DNA from: Limnohabitans sp.
GTDB lineage: Bacteria > Pseudomonadota > Gammaproteobacteria > Burkholderiales > Burkholderiaceae_C
Assembly: GCA_030158125.1 (NCBI GenBank)
Contig: JAOATL010000010.1
Span: forward strand, 124,001-188,000
Reading direction: 5' to 3'
DNA: 64,000 nt
Part shown: piece by piece, positions 1-8,349 of the stretch
How positions within the stretch are numbered: the first letter of the stretch is position 1
Layout of the letters: the number at the start of each line of letters is the position of its first letter
Translations under genes and position numbers: made by a program
Notes under the pieces: generated by a model
Seen by the model: the letters and a program-made list of their open reading frames with translations, nothing else
Databases searched by the model: none
What the model was told of the DNA's origin: nothing

Positions 1-450
1 TCCGTGTTGGCGCAAATGGTGCAAGCCTATGAGCAACAGGGTCGTTCTATTTTGGCAGTACAAGAAGTGCCCCTTGAGCAGGTCAAACGCTACGGGATTG
101 TGGCCGGTGAATCGGCCGGCAAACAACTGATACGCGTTGAACAAATTGTAGAAAAGCCCTCACCCGAGCAAGCACCCTCTCGCATGGGTGTCGCAGGCCG
201 CTACATTCTCACGCCCGGTATTTTTGATGAAATTAGAAATCAACCCACAGGTGTGGGTGGTGAGATTCAACTGACCGATGCCATTGCTCGCTTGAAATCT
301 CGTGAGGCGGTGTACGCATTCCAATACGAAGGCAAACGCTACGACTGCGGCAGCAAAGAGGGCTTCTTGGAAGCCACTGTGGAATTGGCTTTGGAGCATC
401 CACAGGTGGGCGAGTCGTTTAGAAAATACCTCAAAACGCTCAGCCTTTAA
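1..450 (+). CDS. galU: UTP-glucose-1-phosphate uridylyltransferase, C-terminal part
   Basis: This is the 3' part (about 149 codons) of a gene that starts before the window. The visible protein carries the late GalU segments KPSPEQAPS, GVAGRYIL, GEIQLTDAIA and the terminal YDCGSKEGFLEA block, which are characteristic of bacterial UDP-glucose pyrophosphorylases (usually about 290-300 residues). The family makes UDP-glucose from UTP and glucose-1-phosphate in the cytoplasm, for envelope polysaccharides. The N-terminal nucleotide-binding loop is outside the window. A strong hairpin follows directly, so this is the last gene of its transcript. The family call is secure; an in-frame GTG at position 4 is internal and not a start. 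Confidence 0.93.
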   Translation, partial: SVLAQMVQAYEQQGRSILAVQEVPLEQVKRYGIVAGESAGKQLIRVEQIVEKPSPEQAPSRMGVAGRYILTPGIFDEIRNQPTGVGGEIQLTDAIARLKSREAVYAFQYEGKRYDCGSKEGFLEATVELALEHPQVGESFRKYLKTLSL

Positions 451-470
451 ACGGTCATGCACATCGATTC

Positions 471-498
471 AAAAAGCTTCACCAGGTGAAGCTTTTTT
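471..498. terminator. Bidirectional intrinsic terminator between galU and tusA
   Basis: A perfect 13-bp inverted repeat (arm AAAAAGCTTCACC, one-base loop) ends in T-runs on both strands. It lies between the stops of convergent galU and tusA and can terminate both. Confidence 0.85.
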
Positions 499-501
499 GT
501 G

Positions 502-735
502 TCAGCGGCGCTTCATCCAAATTAAAAATCGCTCACCTTCGGTTTCTTGCGCCAGCAGCTCATTGCCCGTTTGTTTGGCAAACGCTTGAAAGTCTCGCAT
601 GGCACCAGGATCTGTGGCCATCACCTTCAGCACTTGACCCGATGTCATGGTGGTCAAGGATTTTTTGGCTTTCAAGATGGGCAAGGGGCAGTTGAGACCA
701 CAGGTGTCCAACTCAATGTCAAATGCGAGGCTCAT
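502..735 (-). CDS. tusA: TusA-family sulfurtransferase
   Basis: A 77-residue protein, close to the usual TusA length of about 80. It shows the hallmark CGLNCPLPILK segment (C-x-x-P-x-P type) at residues 12-22; the cysteine before PLP carries the persulfide in this family. TusA proteins relay sulfur for tRNA thio-modification, molybdenum cofactor synthesis or other sulfur trafficking in the cytoplasm. It sits in a minus-strand run after a NUDIX hydrolase and cysM (cysteine synthase B), 33 bp behind the NUDIX stop, so the three may be co-transcribed and share a sulfur theme. TusA and other SirA/YeeD-like paralogs cannot be separated by eye. Confidence 0.85.
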   Translation of the reverse strand: MSLAFDIELDTCGLNCPLPILKAKKSLTTMTSGQVLKVMATDPGAMRDFQAFAKQTGNELLAQETEGERFLIWMKRR

Positions 736-768
736 TTTTTCTCCGAAATTCCAAACATGCGACGTGGC

Positions 769-1317
769 TTACTCGGCCGCACGACCTTGCGCATCGCGCT
801 CTTCCCAAGTCATGAACTTGGGCTCAATGCCCTGTGTGCGCAGCCAATCGCCCAGCGCGTAGCCCGTGCCTGCAGGCCAGCAAACCAACTCATCAAAATT
901 AAACATCTTATATTCCACCAACTCGGGGGACAGTTGTACCGTACCCGACGCCACCGCATGGTACGCAATGATGACTTGGTTCATGCGTTGGAAGTCATAG
1001 ACACCGATGAGTTTCAAGGCACTCACCTGCAGATTGGTTTCCTCTGCAATTTCTCGGGCAATGCCTTCTTCAGGTGTTTCACCAGCCTCCATAAAACCCG
1101 TGATCAGTGCAAATTTCCGCCCTGACCAAGCGGCATTGCGGGCCAACAAAACTTGATTGCCGACTTGCACAATTCCGGCCAACACTGGCGTGGGATTGTT
1201 CCAATGGGTAAAGTCACATTGGGTGCAACGCAAGCGCAGTTTTTCCCCACCATCCTCCATTTGTGGCACCCAAGCCAAAGGAGCGCCACAACAGGGGCAA
1301 AAGCGATATTCGGTCAT
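769..1317 (-). CDS. Zinc-ribbon NUDIX hydrolase
   Basis: 182 residues. The N-terminus has a zinc ribbon built from CPCC near residue 7 and RCTQC near residue 30. The NUDIX box runs from the GFMEAG segment to REIAEETNL: the G, E, RE and EE positions are kept, while the usual late glycine is asparagine. Zinc-ribbon NUDIX proteins resemble NudC and hydrolyse NDP-X compounds such as NADH or capped nucleotides, but this one is shorter than NudC (about 257 residues), so the substrate is unknown. Its ATG overlaps the cysM stop by 4 bp (ATGA), which indicates translational coupling with cysM. Confidence 0.85.
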   Translation of the reverse strand: MTEYRFCPCCGAPLAWVPQMEDGGEKLRLRCTQCDFTHWNNPTPVLAGIVQVGNQVLLARNAAWSGRKFALITGFMEAGETPEEGIAREIAEETNLQVSALKLIGVYDFQRMNQVIIAYHAVASGTVQLSPELVEYKMFNFDELVCWPAGTGYALGDWLRTQGIEPKFMTWEERDAQGRAAE

Positions 1318-2216
1318 GCTGGGAAGACGCCAGTGGAAAGGTAGCGATCACCGCGATCGCAGACAATGAAAACGATGGTGGCATTGGATTCGCGTGCAGC
1401 GATTTGCTGGGCGACCCAACATGCGCCCGCGGTTGAGATGCCGGCAAACAAGCCTTCTTCCCGTGCCAATTGACGGCATGTGTCTTCTGCATCGTCCTGA
1501 CTCACATAAATCAGCTCGTCCACATTGGCAGGGTTGTATATTTTGGGCAGGTACTCTTCAGGCCATTTGCGAATGCCTGGAATGCGGGAGCCTTCGCTAG
1601 GCTGGGCGCCCACAATTTGAACCTTGGGATTCTTCTCTTTCAAAAACTGCGACACACCTGTGATGGTGCCAGTGGTCCCCATGGCACTCACAAAATGAGT
1701 GACCCGACCTTCGGTTTGCGCCCAAATTTCGGGACCCGTGGTTTCGTAATGAATGCGGGGATTGTCGGGATTGGAAAACTGATCGAGGATACGTCCCTTG
1801 CCTTGTGCCGCCATGTTGTCGGCCAAATCGCGGGCGTACTCCATGCCGCCACTCTTAGGGGTCAGGATCAGTTCGGCACCAAACGCCTTCATCGTTTGCG
1901 CACGCTCAATCGACAAGTCTTCGGGCATGATCAAAATCATGCGATAACCCTTGATGGCGGCGGCCATGGCCAGCGCTATACCGGTGTTGCCCGAAGTGGC
2001 TTCAATCAGGGTGTCACCCGGCTTGATTTCGCCGCGCTCTTCGGCTCGCTTGATCATGGACAACGCAGGGCGGTCTTTGACAGAACCGGCCGGGTTGTTG
2101 CCTTCCAATTTACCAAGAATGACATTGCCTTTGGGTGCCATCCACTCAGTGGACAAGCGCTGCAATCTCACCAGCGGGGTGTTGCCAATCGATTCATCAA
2201 GGGTTGGGTATTTCAT
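1314..2216 (-). CDS. cysM: Cysteine synthase B (O-acetylserine sulfhydrylase B)
   Basis: 300 residues, against 303 for E. coli CysM. It is a fold-type II PLP enzyme: the Schiff-base lysine lies in AGSVKDRPAL near residue 46 and the phosphate/substrate loop in TSGNTGIALA near residue 74. The family makes cysteine from O-acetylserine and sulfide; the B isozyme can also use thiosulfate. Features such as IGNTPLVRLQRL at the start and the length favour CysM over CysK. It is first in the cysM-NUDIX-tusA run and follows the antiporter gene by about 70 bp. Confidence 0.9.
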   Translation of the reverse strand: MKYPTLDESIGNTPLVRLQRLSTEWMAPKGNVILGKLEGNNPAGSVKDRPALSMIKRAEERGEIKPGDTLIEATSGNTGIALAMAAAIKGYRMILIMPEDLSIERAQTMKAFGAELILTPKSGGMEYARDLADNMAAQGKGRILDQFSNPDNPRIHYETTGPEIWAQTEGRVTHFVSAMGTTGTITGVSQFLKEKNPKVQIVGAQPSEGSRIPGIRKWPEEYLPKIYNPANVDELIYVSQDDAEDTCRQLAREEGLFAGISTAGACWVAQQIAARESNATIVFIVCDRGDRYLSTGVFPA

Positions 2217-2286
2217 AGCGTCATTATCCTTCGAACCACAAGGCCTTGCATGAGGTCTGAATCAGGGTTTGCCGCCACCTGACGCC

Positions 2287-4044
2287 TCACTTGGCGGAAT
2301 GGTCGGGCAACTCATCCTCGCCCGCGTCAAAGTCTCTCAGCAATTCATAACGCTGACTGCGCTGCGCCTGTACCATCCGGATCACGCGCTTCATGGGCAC
2401 ACCCACAAGGACTAGCGCATGAGTGGCAAGCATCAACGAACCCTCAATGGTCTCTGGTACCACCTCTGTGGCGCCAGCCGCCTGAAACTTGTCCAAATCT
2501 CGATCATCTTGTGTTCGAACCACCACGGGCACGTGAGGTGCATGTTCGCGCGTTAAACCCACCACCTTCAAAGAGGAAGCATTGTCCAAATAGGTCACCA
2601 CCACGGCGCTGGCTCTGGCCAAACCCACCGCCATCAGTGTTTGCAAACGCGCCGCATCCCCGTAAGCCACCTTCTCGCCCAACGCAACGGCACGACTGAC
2701 CCGATCGGGATCGAGGTCCAATGCCATGTAAGGAATCTTTTGCGCTTTCAACAACTTGGCCAAGTTTTGACCACACCGCCCGTAGCCACAAATGATGATG
2801 TGCTTTTCCGTGCTGATGCTCTTTTGTGCAATTTGCGTCATTTCCAAAGACTGCTGCAACCAATCGCTGGCAGCCCACTTCATGACCCACTGATTGGCAT
2901 TCATGATGATGAACGGTGTGGCCAGCATCGACAGCACCATGCTGGCCAGCACAGGGTTGAACCATGCCGCTGGAATCAGCTGATTTTGGTTTCCAAGTGT
3001 GAGCAACACGAAACCAAACTCACCCGCTTGCGCCAAATACAAACCCGTCCGCAATGAGATGCCTTCACTGGCGCCACTCAACCGCGTCAGTGCTGCAATG
3101 AGCAGGAATTTGAAGGCGACCGGCACTGTCACCAACAGCAAAACGAATGCCCAACGGTCCCACACAATGTGCCAGTCGAGCATCATGCCAATGGTGATGA
3201 AAAACAAACCCAGCAACACATCGTGAAATGGCTTGATGTCTGTTTCCACTTGGTGCTTGAATTCTGTTTCAGAAATCAGCATCCCTGCCACAAAAGCGCC
3301 CAACGCCAAACTGAGGCCCACCATTTCAGTTAACCAGGCCAAGCCCAGGGTGGTCAACAAAATGTTCAGCATGAACAGCTCTTGACTTTGACGTCGCGCC
3401 ACCAGCATCAACCACCAATGCATCACGCGTTGACCACCGGTCAACAGCAGCGCCAGCAGCAATGCGGCCTTGACGCCCGCAAACAGCAAAGCTGTGGCAA
3501 TTTGTTCAGGCGGTGAGCCCAAGGCTGGAATGAGGACAAGCAATGGCACGACTGCCAGGTCTTGAAACAGCAACACGCCCACCACCCGTTTGCCATGCTC
3601 AGAATCGAGCTCCAAACGGTCGACCATCATCTTGATCACAATGGCTGTGCTGCTCATGGCCAAAGCGCCCGACAACGCCAACGCCGTTTGCCAAGGCATG
3701 TGCCAGAGCGTTGGCGCCATGGAAGCCAGAAACATCGAGCCCACGGTCACGCACAGCATGGTCAGGACCACCTGCATTGAACCCAGTCCAAATACATGCC
3801 GCCGCATGGCCCTGAGCTTGGGCAAATTGAATTCCAAGCCAATCACAAACATCAAAAAAACCACGCCAAATTCGGCCAGATGGCGAATGCCTTCTGAGTT
3901 TTGGGCCAGCGCTAAGGCATTCGGACCAATTAGAACGCCCACCACCAAATAGCCCAGCATGGTGGGCATCTTTAAAAACCGACAGGCAACCACCCCTAGC
4001 ACGGCCGCCAGCAAATAAAGGAGTGTCAATTCAAGGGAACTCAT
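2287..4044 (-). CDS. Kef/CPA2-type monovalent cation:proton antiporter with RCK domain
   Basis: 585 residues. Residues 1 to about 385 are very hydrophobic, with roughly a dozen membrane segments in the Na+/H+ exchanger fold. Residues about 415-540 form a TrkA-N (RCK) nucleotide-binding domain starting with the Rossmann loop ICGYGRCGQN. This is the KefB/KefC/YbaL arrangement: K+ efflux coupled to proton entry in the inner membrane, gated by NAD(H) or glutathione adducts. No KefF/KefG ancillary subunit is next to it, so glutathione gating cannot be assumed. A TrkA-C domain is not evident. Confidence 0.88.
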   Translation of the reverse strand: MSSLELTLLYLLAAVLGVVACRFLKMPTMLGYLVVGVLIGPNALALAQNSEGIRHLAEFGVVFLMFVIGLEFNLPKLRAMRRHVFGLGSMQVVLTMLCVTVGSMFLASMAPTLWHMPWQTALALSGALAMSSTAIVIKMMVDRLELDSEHGKRVVGVLLFQDLAVVPLLVLIPALGSPPEQIATALLFAGVKAALLLALLLTGGQRVMHWWLMLVARRQSQELFMLNILLTTLGLAWLTEMVGLSLALGAFVAGMLISETEFKHQVETDIKPFHDVLLGLFFITIGMMLDWHIVWDRWAFVLLLVTVPVAFKFLLIAALTRLSGASEGISLRTGLYLAQAGEFGFVLLTLGNQNQLIPAAWFNPVLASMVLSMLATPFIIMNANQWVMKWAASDWLQQSLEMTQIAQKSISTEKHIIICGYGRCGQNLAKLLKAQKIPYMALDLDPDRVSRAVALGEKVAYGDAARLQTLMAVGLARASAVVVTYLDNASSLKVVGLTREHAPHVPVVVRTQDDRDLDKFQAAGATEVVPETIEGSLMLATHALVLVGVPMKRVIRMVQAQRSQRYELLRDFDAGEDELPDHSAK

Positions 4045-4141
4045 GGCCCCATCCTAACCAATTGATATCTCAGAAGCACATAAGCCCACAAAAAATCCAC
4101 AGACAGGGTTCTACTTCATAATGATATTTTGGGAGAAAAAA

Positions 4142-4324
4142 ATGTTTCAAGTCGTCGTGCAGTCGGCCATTCGCAACTTGAAATCCAAGTTCAAATTGCG
4201 GCCACCTCCGCCCGCCGGGACCACACCAGAGTCTCACAAAAAAGACAAGACAGGCTTCATCTTGTGGGTGTTTTTGGTGTGCGCCATCTTTTTGTTTTTG
4301 GTTTTCACCAACCTGGGTTTGTAA
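4142..4324 (+). CDS. Small single-pass membrane protein, unknown function
   Basis: 60 residues from the ATG at 4142. I chose this start because GGGAG lies about 7 bases upstream; an in-frame ATG at 4121 would add seven residues and has no such site. The first 38 residues are basic with a proline run (RPPPPAG). Residues about 40-58 form one membrane helix (TGFILWVFLVCAIFLFLVF) ending close to the C-terminus. It is divergent from the antiporter and 160 bp upstream of tRNA-Leu. I do not recognise a family. It could be a tail-anchored accessory protein or a spurious frame. Confidence 0.5.
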   Translation: MFQVVVQSAIRNLKSKFKLRPPPPAGTTPESHKKDKTGFILWVFLVCAIFLFLVFTNLGL

Positions 4325-4459
4325 GACACCAGCCTCTTTGAATTGAAAGTCCCAAGCTCAAGCATGGGCAAAGAAGGTCATTAGAATTAGGGGCAATGAC
4401 AGCATTTGGTCAGAGTGCAAAAATCCAAAGACCTGATGCAAAACTCTCAAAAAATATGT

Positions 4460-4465
4460 CATAAT
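4460..4465 (+). promoter_or_regulatory. Probable -10 box for tRNA-Leu
   Basis: CATAAT (5 of 6 to consensus) lies 18 bases before the mature 5' end of the tRNA, as expected for a short tRNA leader. No good -35 hexamer is visible 16-18 bases upstream. Confidence 0.45.
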
Positions 4466-4483
4466 CGCGTTCTTCGCAATCCT

Positions 4484-4568
4484 GCCCGGGTGGTGAAATT
4501 GGTAGACGCAGGGGACTCAAAATCCCCCGCCGCAAGGCGTGCCGGTTCGATTCCGGCCTCGGGCACCA
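4484..4568 (+). tRNA. tRNA-Leu(CAA)
   Basis: 85 nt class II tRNA. The acceptor stem GCCCGGG pairs with CTCGGGC (one G-U pair), then discriminator A and encoded CCA. The anticodon arm is GGGGA-CTCAAAA-TCCCC, giving anticodon CAA (reads UUG). The D-arm has TGGTGAAATTGGTAGAC, the long variable arm is typical of leucine, and the T-arm has GGTTCGATTCC. Protein genes in this window use TTG heavily for leucine, which fits the need for this species. Confidence 0.97.
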
Positions 4569-4588
4569 TCGATTTGCTTCAAATCGAT
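4568..4588 (+). terminator. Hairpin directly after tRNA-Leu
   Basis: A perfect 9-bp stem (ATCGATTTG with CAAATCGAT) with a 3-base loop begins at the last base of the tRNA. The T-run after it is poor (CTTAATACTATT), so it may be a weak terminator or a processing signal. Confidence 0.5.
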
Positions 4589-4605
4589 CTTAATACTATT
4601 GCGAA

Positions 4606-5163
4606 ATGCATCTACTCTTGATACTTGCATTAGCTGTGCTGTTTCCTGCAGTGCACATCCTGAATGGTTGGCTGTTTGACTTTGCCACCATCACATCCCA
4701 CATATCCCTGATATACCTCCCTGCGTTTTTGCGACTGTTCAACCTGCTGGTATTGGGTCCGGCATTTGGTTCGCTGGCCACTTTTCTGGGTGGCTTGTTG
4801 CTCGTCATTCAATTTAACAACGAGTCAACGACTCTGCTTCTGCTCTACATTGCTTGCTCTTGCACCGGACCCTTGCTCAGCCTTTGGCTGTTCAAGCTGC
4901 AATTCAAACGCAACTTACGCCTTAGCTCGCTCAAAGACCTGACGGTTCTCGTGATCACTTACAGCTTTTTAAATGCTGTCCTCCACAGCTTGGTTTGGAT
5001 TTTCTTCGACAGCGAACAAGCGTTTAGCTTTCAGGGTGCACTGTGGATGTTCATCGGCGATTTCAATGGCGCACTTCTTGGCGCCTACCTTATGAAGGCC
5101 ATGGTCGACGCCGTTGAAAAACGAACGCTCAGGGTTTCAGGCTCTTCGCAGCCCAAAAACTAA
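4606..5163 (+). CDS. Integral membrane protein, unknown function
   Basis: 185 residues with about five hydrophobic segments (residues about 1-20, 30-55, 55-85, 108-130, 140-160). The late stretch ALWMFIGDFNGALLGAYLMKA recalls the end of MASE1-type membrane sensor domains and YeeE-like proteins, but I cannot name a family. No kinase or GGDEF output domain follows. The ATG is only 38 bp after the tRNA and lacks a clear Shine-Dalgarno site. The last 35 bp overlap the 3' end of the convergent MFS gene. It may be co-transcribed with the tRNA. Confidence 0.6.
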   Translation: MHLLLILALAVLFPAVHILNGWLFDFATITSHISLIYLPAFLRLFNLLVLGPAFGSLATFLGGLLLVIQFNNESTTLLLLYIACSCTGPLLSLWLFKLQFKRNLRLSSLKDLTVLVITYSFLNAVLHSLVWIFFDSEQAFSFQGALWMFIGDFNGALLGAYLMKAMVDAVEKRTLRVSGSSQPKN

Positions 5164-6295
5164 GCAGCACCAACGGCAGCCCTGCTGCAAAGGTGGCGCG
5201 TATGCCAAAGGATTCGGCCACCCAGCCCAACAAGGGGGGGCCCAGTAAAAAAATGACAAACGATGTTTGTGCCAACGCCGCCACATTGACTGCGGCAGGC
5301 CGGTCTGTGCGCTGTGCCGCCGCAGACATGGCCAACGGAAATATGGCACTGGTGCCCACGCCCATCAAGGCCAAGCCCCATAAAGCCATCCACGCGTTCT
5401 GAGCCCAAGTCACAGCACAAACGCCCAAGCCCAAAATCAAAATCAAACTTCTGGCAACACGCACGGGCTGAAAACGCTCGACGAAGTGATCTGCAAAAAA
5501 TCGCGTCACAGCTTGCGTGCTTGCACCTGCTGCCACGGCCAAGCCGCACAGAAAGGGGCTGCTTGCAAACACATCACGCATGTAAATGGCAGACCAATCA
5601 ATGCCGGCACCTTCCATCAGCATGGCCCCCAACGTAGCGGCCACCAGCATCAAGATGGGAGGTGTTGGCCATGCAAACTTCACAGCACTGCCGACATCTG
5701 ACGTCGCAGACCCAGGTCGCACGGATGCCGCTTCAAACTGTCCCAACAGTACCCACACCAACAACCCAAGCACGCCCACCATGCCCACCAAATGCATTTG
5801 TGGCGTGATGCCCCATTGGGCGGCCAAGCCCCCCAGCAAGCCGGCCGATGCAAAGCCCATGCTCCAAAAGGCATGCGCGCGGTTCATGATGCGCCTGCCC
5901 AGCGCAAACTCAACGCGGTCGGCTTCCAAATTGACCACTTGCTCAATGGCGCCAATGCAAATTCCGGCGGGCAACAAACACACAAACATGGACCAAGGCT
6001 CTGCAGCGAAAGCTGCCAACGCATAAAAAACTGCCACCAGAGGCAGTCCCATCCAAAGGATTTTCTGCGCACCCAAGCGAGCAATCCACCGCCCACCAAA
6101 GGTCAACGAAATGAGCGTGCCGGAAGCTGTACCAATCAGGCCAAGCCCCAATGCACCCTCGGCCACGCCCATGCCTTGCTGAATTTCAGCCATGCGAGGG
6201 TACAAACCACCCAATGCCAAGGCATAGAGAAAAAACGCGGTATACACCCGGTGTGCCGCCGACAAACGCCAACCCAATGCACTGATTGAATTCAT
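5129..6295 (-). CDS. MFS transporter
   Basis: 388 residues with about 12 hydrophobic segments in two halves, typical of the major facilitator superfamily. The loop between segments 2 and 3 (GGRWIARLGAQK) is a degenerate MFS motif A. General shape and length resemble the YbjJ/fucose-permease-like branch, whose substrates are poorly defined. The ATG overlaps the stop of the epimerase-like gene upstream by 4 bp, so the two are coupled. The 3' end overlaps the convergent membrane-protein gene by 35 bp. Confidence 0.85.
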   Translation of the reverse strand: MNSISALGWRLSAAHRVYTAFFLYALALGGLYPRMAEIQQGMGVAEGALGLGLIGTASGTLISLTFGGRWIARLGAQKILWMGLPLVAVFYALAAFAAEPWSMFVCLLPAGICIGAIEQVVNLEADRVEFALGRRIMNRAHAFWSMGFASAGLLGGLAAQWGITPQMHLVGMVGVLGLLVWVLLGQFEAASVRPGSATSDVGSAVKFAWPTPPILMLVAATLGAMLMEGAGIDWSAIYMRDVFASSPFLCGLAVAAGASTQAVTRFFADHFVERFQPVRVARSLILILGLGVCAVTWAQNAWMALWGLALMGVGTSAIFPLAMSAAAQRTDRPAAVNVAALAQTSFVIFLLGPPLLGWVAESFGIRATFAAGLPLVLLSFWAAKSLKP

Positions 6296-7257
6296 TCGAA
6301 CAATTTCAAATTATCGGCAGCTGTTTTGATGGCGAGTGATTGCAGACCCTCTTTGACCGTAGGGTGCTGAAGTCGAATCTTCAGCTCTGTTTTAAGCCGC
6401 TCATTGTTCAGGCGGCGCGACTCACTCATGAAGCTCAGCAGCATCAAGGGCAAGGTTTCTTGCGCCTGCGTACGCGCCACACGGGGCGGCCGACGCAGGC
6501 CCATCAAATCAGCAGCCATGTCAAAGTAATCTCCCATTTTCAGGTGAGTGTCGTCGGAAACGTGCACGACTCTTTGCGGCTTGCCACGCCAAATGGCTGC
6601 AACACAGGCCCTGGCCAAATCATCGGCATGAATGTGATTGGTAAAGACATCGTCCTTTTTCACCAACACGGGCGTACCTTTCATGAGGCGTTCGCGTGGT
6701 GTGCCGTTGGGTCTGTCGGCAGCGTAAATGCCCGGAATTCGCAAAATGCTGCTGCGAACACCTGTTTGCCCCAGATAGCGGATGATGCGCTCTGCATCGA
6801 CTCGGCGAATGGCCCTAGGGGTGTGTGGCTGCACCGCTTGTGTTTCGGACACCCAAGCACCCTCGCAGTCGCCGTACACGCCGCTGGTGGAGCCGTAGAC
6901 CAGGCTAATGGGCAGGCTTCGCTTTTTGAGTGCACGCACCAAGTTCAAGGTTCGAGGATCGGTGGCCCACCCCCCCACACGATCAGACGGCGGGGGCGCC
7001 AAATGCAGTACCCGTGTTGCCCAACCAGCCAACCGCTGCAAACTGTCTGGGAAATCCAAATTACCGACCAAAGGTACGATGCCTTGCTGCCTCAGAGCTG
7101 GGGCTTTTTGAGGGCTAGACGTGAGGGCCGCAACCCTGGCTCGCCCCACCCATTGTTTGGCCGCACGTTGACCTACATCACCACAACCGATGATCAGGAC
7201 GCGCTCTTTTCGAAAGCGAGCGGGCAAGGCGCCCAAAGGGGTTTGGTTTGAAGGCAA
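6292..7257 (-). CDS. NAD-dependent epimerase/dehydratase-like (extended SDR) protein
   Basis: About 321 residues from a TTG at 7257. It opens with the Rossmann motif VLIIGCGDVGQRAAK and has GSTSGVYGD and LRIPGIYAADR segments typical of atypical extended SDRs related to UDP-sugar epimerases (YeeZ-like). The canonical YxxxK is not obvious: the region reads RRVDAERIIR. The frame stays open upstream to 8193, but that part is antisense to the reductase gene and I exclude it. The exact start is uncertain; no ATG precedes the Rossmann motif, and other TTG/CTG codons are near. It is coupled (ATGA) to the MFS gene downstream. Confidence 0.75.
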   Translation of the reverse strand: MPSNQTPLGALPARFRKERVLIIGCGDVGQRAAKQWVGRARVAALTSSPQKAPALRQQGIVPLVGNLDFPDSLQRLAGWATRVLHLAPPPSDRVGGWATDPRTLNLVRALKKRSLPISLVYGSTSGVYGDCEGAWVSETQAVQPHTPRAIRRVDAERIIRYLGQTGVRSSILRIPGIYAADRPNGTPRERLMKGTPVLVKKDDVFTNHIHADDLARACVAAIWRGKPQRVVHVSDDTHLKMGDYFDMAADLMGLRRPPRVARTQAQETLPLMLLSFMSESRRLNNERLKTELKIRLQHPTVKEGLQSLAIKTAADNLKLFE

Positions 7258-7302
7258 AATCAGGGGTTGAAGAATTTCAGACCCCTCTAGGATACCGAAA
7301 AC

Positions 7303-8349
7303 ATGAGCTTCCAAATTACCGTAGAGCCCAGCGGCCGTACTTTTAGCGCAGACAACAGCGAAACATTGCTGGCCGCCGGCATTCGGCAAGGCATTGGCCT
7401 GCCCTATGGCTGCAAAGATGGCGCGTGTGGTTCTTGCAAATGCAAAAAGATTTCTGGCACGGTGGTGCACGGTGAGCACCAAGCCAAAGCCTTGAGTGCC
7501 GAGGAGGAAGCGCAAGGCTTGATCTTGACCTGTTGCTCTACTGCGCAAAGTGATTTGGTGCTCGAGTCGCGCCAAGTGACTGAAGAGGGCAGCTTCCCCA
7601 TTAAGAAAATGCCTGTGCGCGTGGTCAGCCTTGAGAAAAAGTCGGATGACGTGATGTCGGTCTTCATGCAATTGCCCGCCACCGACCTCATGAAATTCCA
7701 TGCGGGTCAGTATGTGGAATTTTTGCTGCGTGACGGTTCGCGCAGAAGCTACAGCATGGCCAACGCACCCCACACGCTGGACCCTGCTGCGCCCAAAGTG
7801 GAATTGCACATTCGCCACATGCCAGGGGGCAAGTTTACCGATGTGGTGTTCAGCACCATGAAGGAAAAAGACATTCTGCGAATCGAAGGCCCCTACGGCA
7901 GTTTCTACTTGCGTGAAGACTCGCAAGCGCCCATGATTTTGTTGGCCTCGGGTACGGGCTTTGCACCGATCAAAGCCTTGCTCGAGCACATGCAGCACAA
8001 GAACATCACGCGACCCGCTACTTTGTATTGGGGCGGCCGCCGTCCCTCCGATTTGTACATGAGCGACTGGGTGGAAGCGCAAGTGAAAGCCATGCCCAAC
8101 CTCACCTATGTGCCCGTGGTGTCCAATGCCTTGCCAGAAGACGCATGGACCGGCCGCACAGGCTTTGTCCACCAAGCTGTGTTGCAAGACCACGCAGACT
8201 TAAGTGGCTACCAAGTTTATGCTTGCGGTGCGCCCATTGTGGTGGACTCTGCGCGCGCAGATTACGTTGGCAAAGCAGGCTTGCCCGAAGAAGCCTTTTT
8301 TGCAGATTCATTCACCACGGAAGCCGACAAGGCCAAGGAGACCAATTGA
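7303..8349 (+). CDS. 2Fe-2S ferredoxin / FAD / NAD(P) oxidoreductase (CDP-6-deoxy-glucoseen reductase-like)
   Basis: 348 residues in the order plant-type [2Fe-2S] ferredoxin, FAD domain, NAD domain. Cluster cysteines are in CKDGACGSCKC near residue 37 plus one in LTCCS near residue 73. The FAD motif is RSYSMAN near residue 149 and the NAD-binding loop ASGTGFAP near residue 217. In Comamonadaceae such proteins are usually annotated as CDP-6-deoxy-delta-3,4-glucoseen reductase (AscD), but no sugar genes are near and the real electron acceptor is unknown. A terminal oxygenase is also absent nearby. Its TGA overlaps the ATG of the next gene by one base (TGATG), so the receptor gene behind it is translated in coupling. 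Confidence 0.87.
   Translation: MSFQITVEPSGRTFSADNSETLLAAGIRQGIGLPYGCKDGACGSCKCKKISGTVVHGEHQAKALSAEEEAQGLILTCCSTAQSDLVLESRQVTEEGSFPIKKMPVRVVSLEKKSDDVMSVFMQLPATDLMKFHAGQYVEFLLRDGSRRSYSMANAPHTLDPAAPKVELHIRHMPGGKFTDVVFSTMKEKDILRIEGPYGSFYLREDSQAPMILLASGTGFAPIKALLEHMQHKNITRPATLYWGGRRPSDLYMSDWVEAQVKAMPNLTYVPVVSNALPEDAWTGRTGFVHQAVLQDHADLSGYQVYACGAPIVVDSARADYVGKAGLPEEAFFADSFTTEADKAKETN

Noticed and set aside
1470-2282. 270-codon plus-strand open frame
   Set aside because: Antisense to cysM; no motif or ribosome site.
4484-4568. tRNA-Leu as an attachment site of an integrated element
   Set aside because: No integrase gene and no direct repeat of the tRNA 3' end were seen in the following sequence.
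6295-6300. 4-bp ATGA overlaps (for example MFS/epimerase, lolD/tatD, GGT/EamA) as frameshift signals
   Set aside because: They are ordinary translational-coupling overlaps, each protein being complete in its own frame.
7258-8193. Open frame extending the epimerase-like protein by 312 residues on the minus strand
   Set aside because: It is exactly antisense to the well-supported iron-sulfur reductase; its His/Arg-rich composition is that of a shadow frame.
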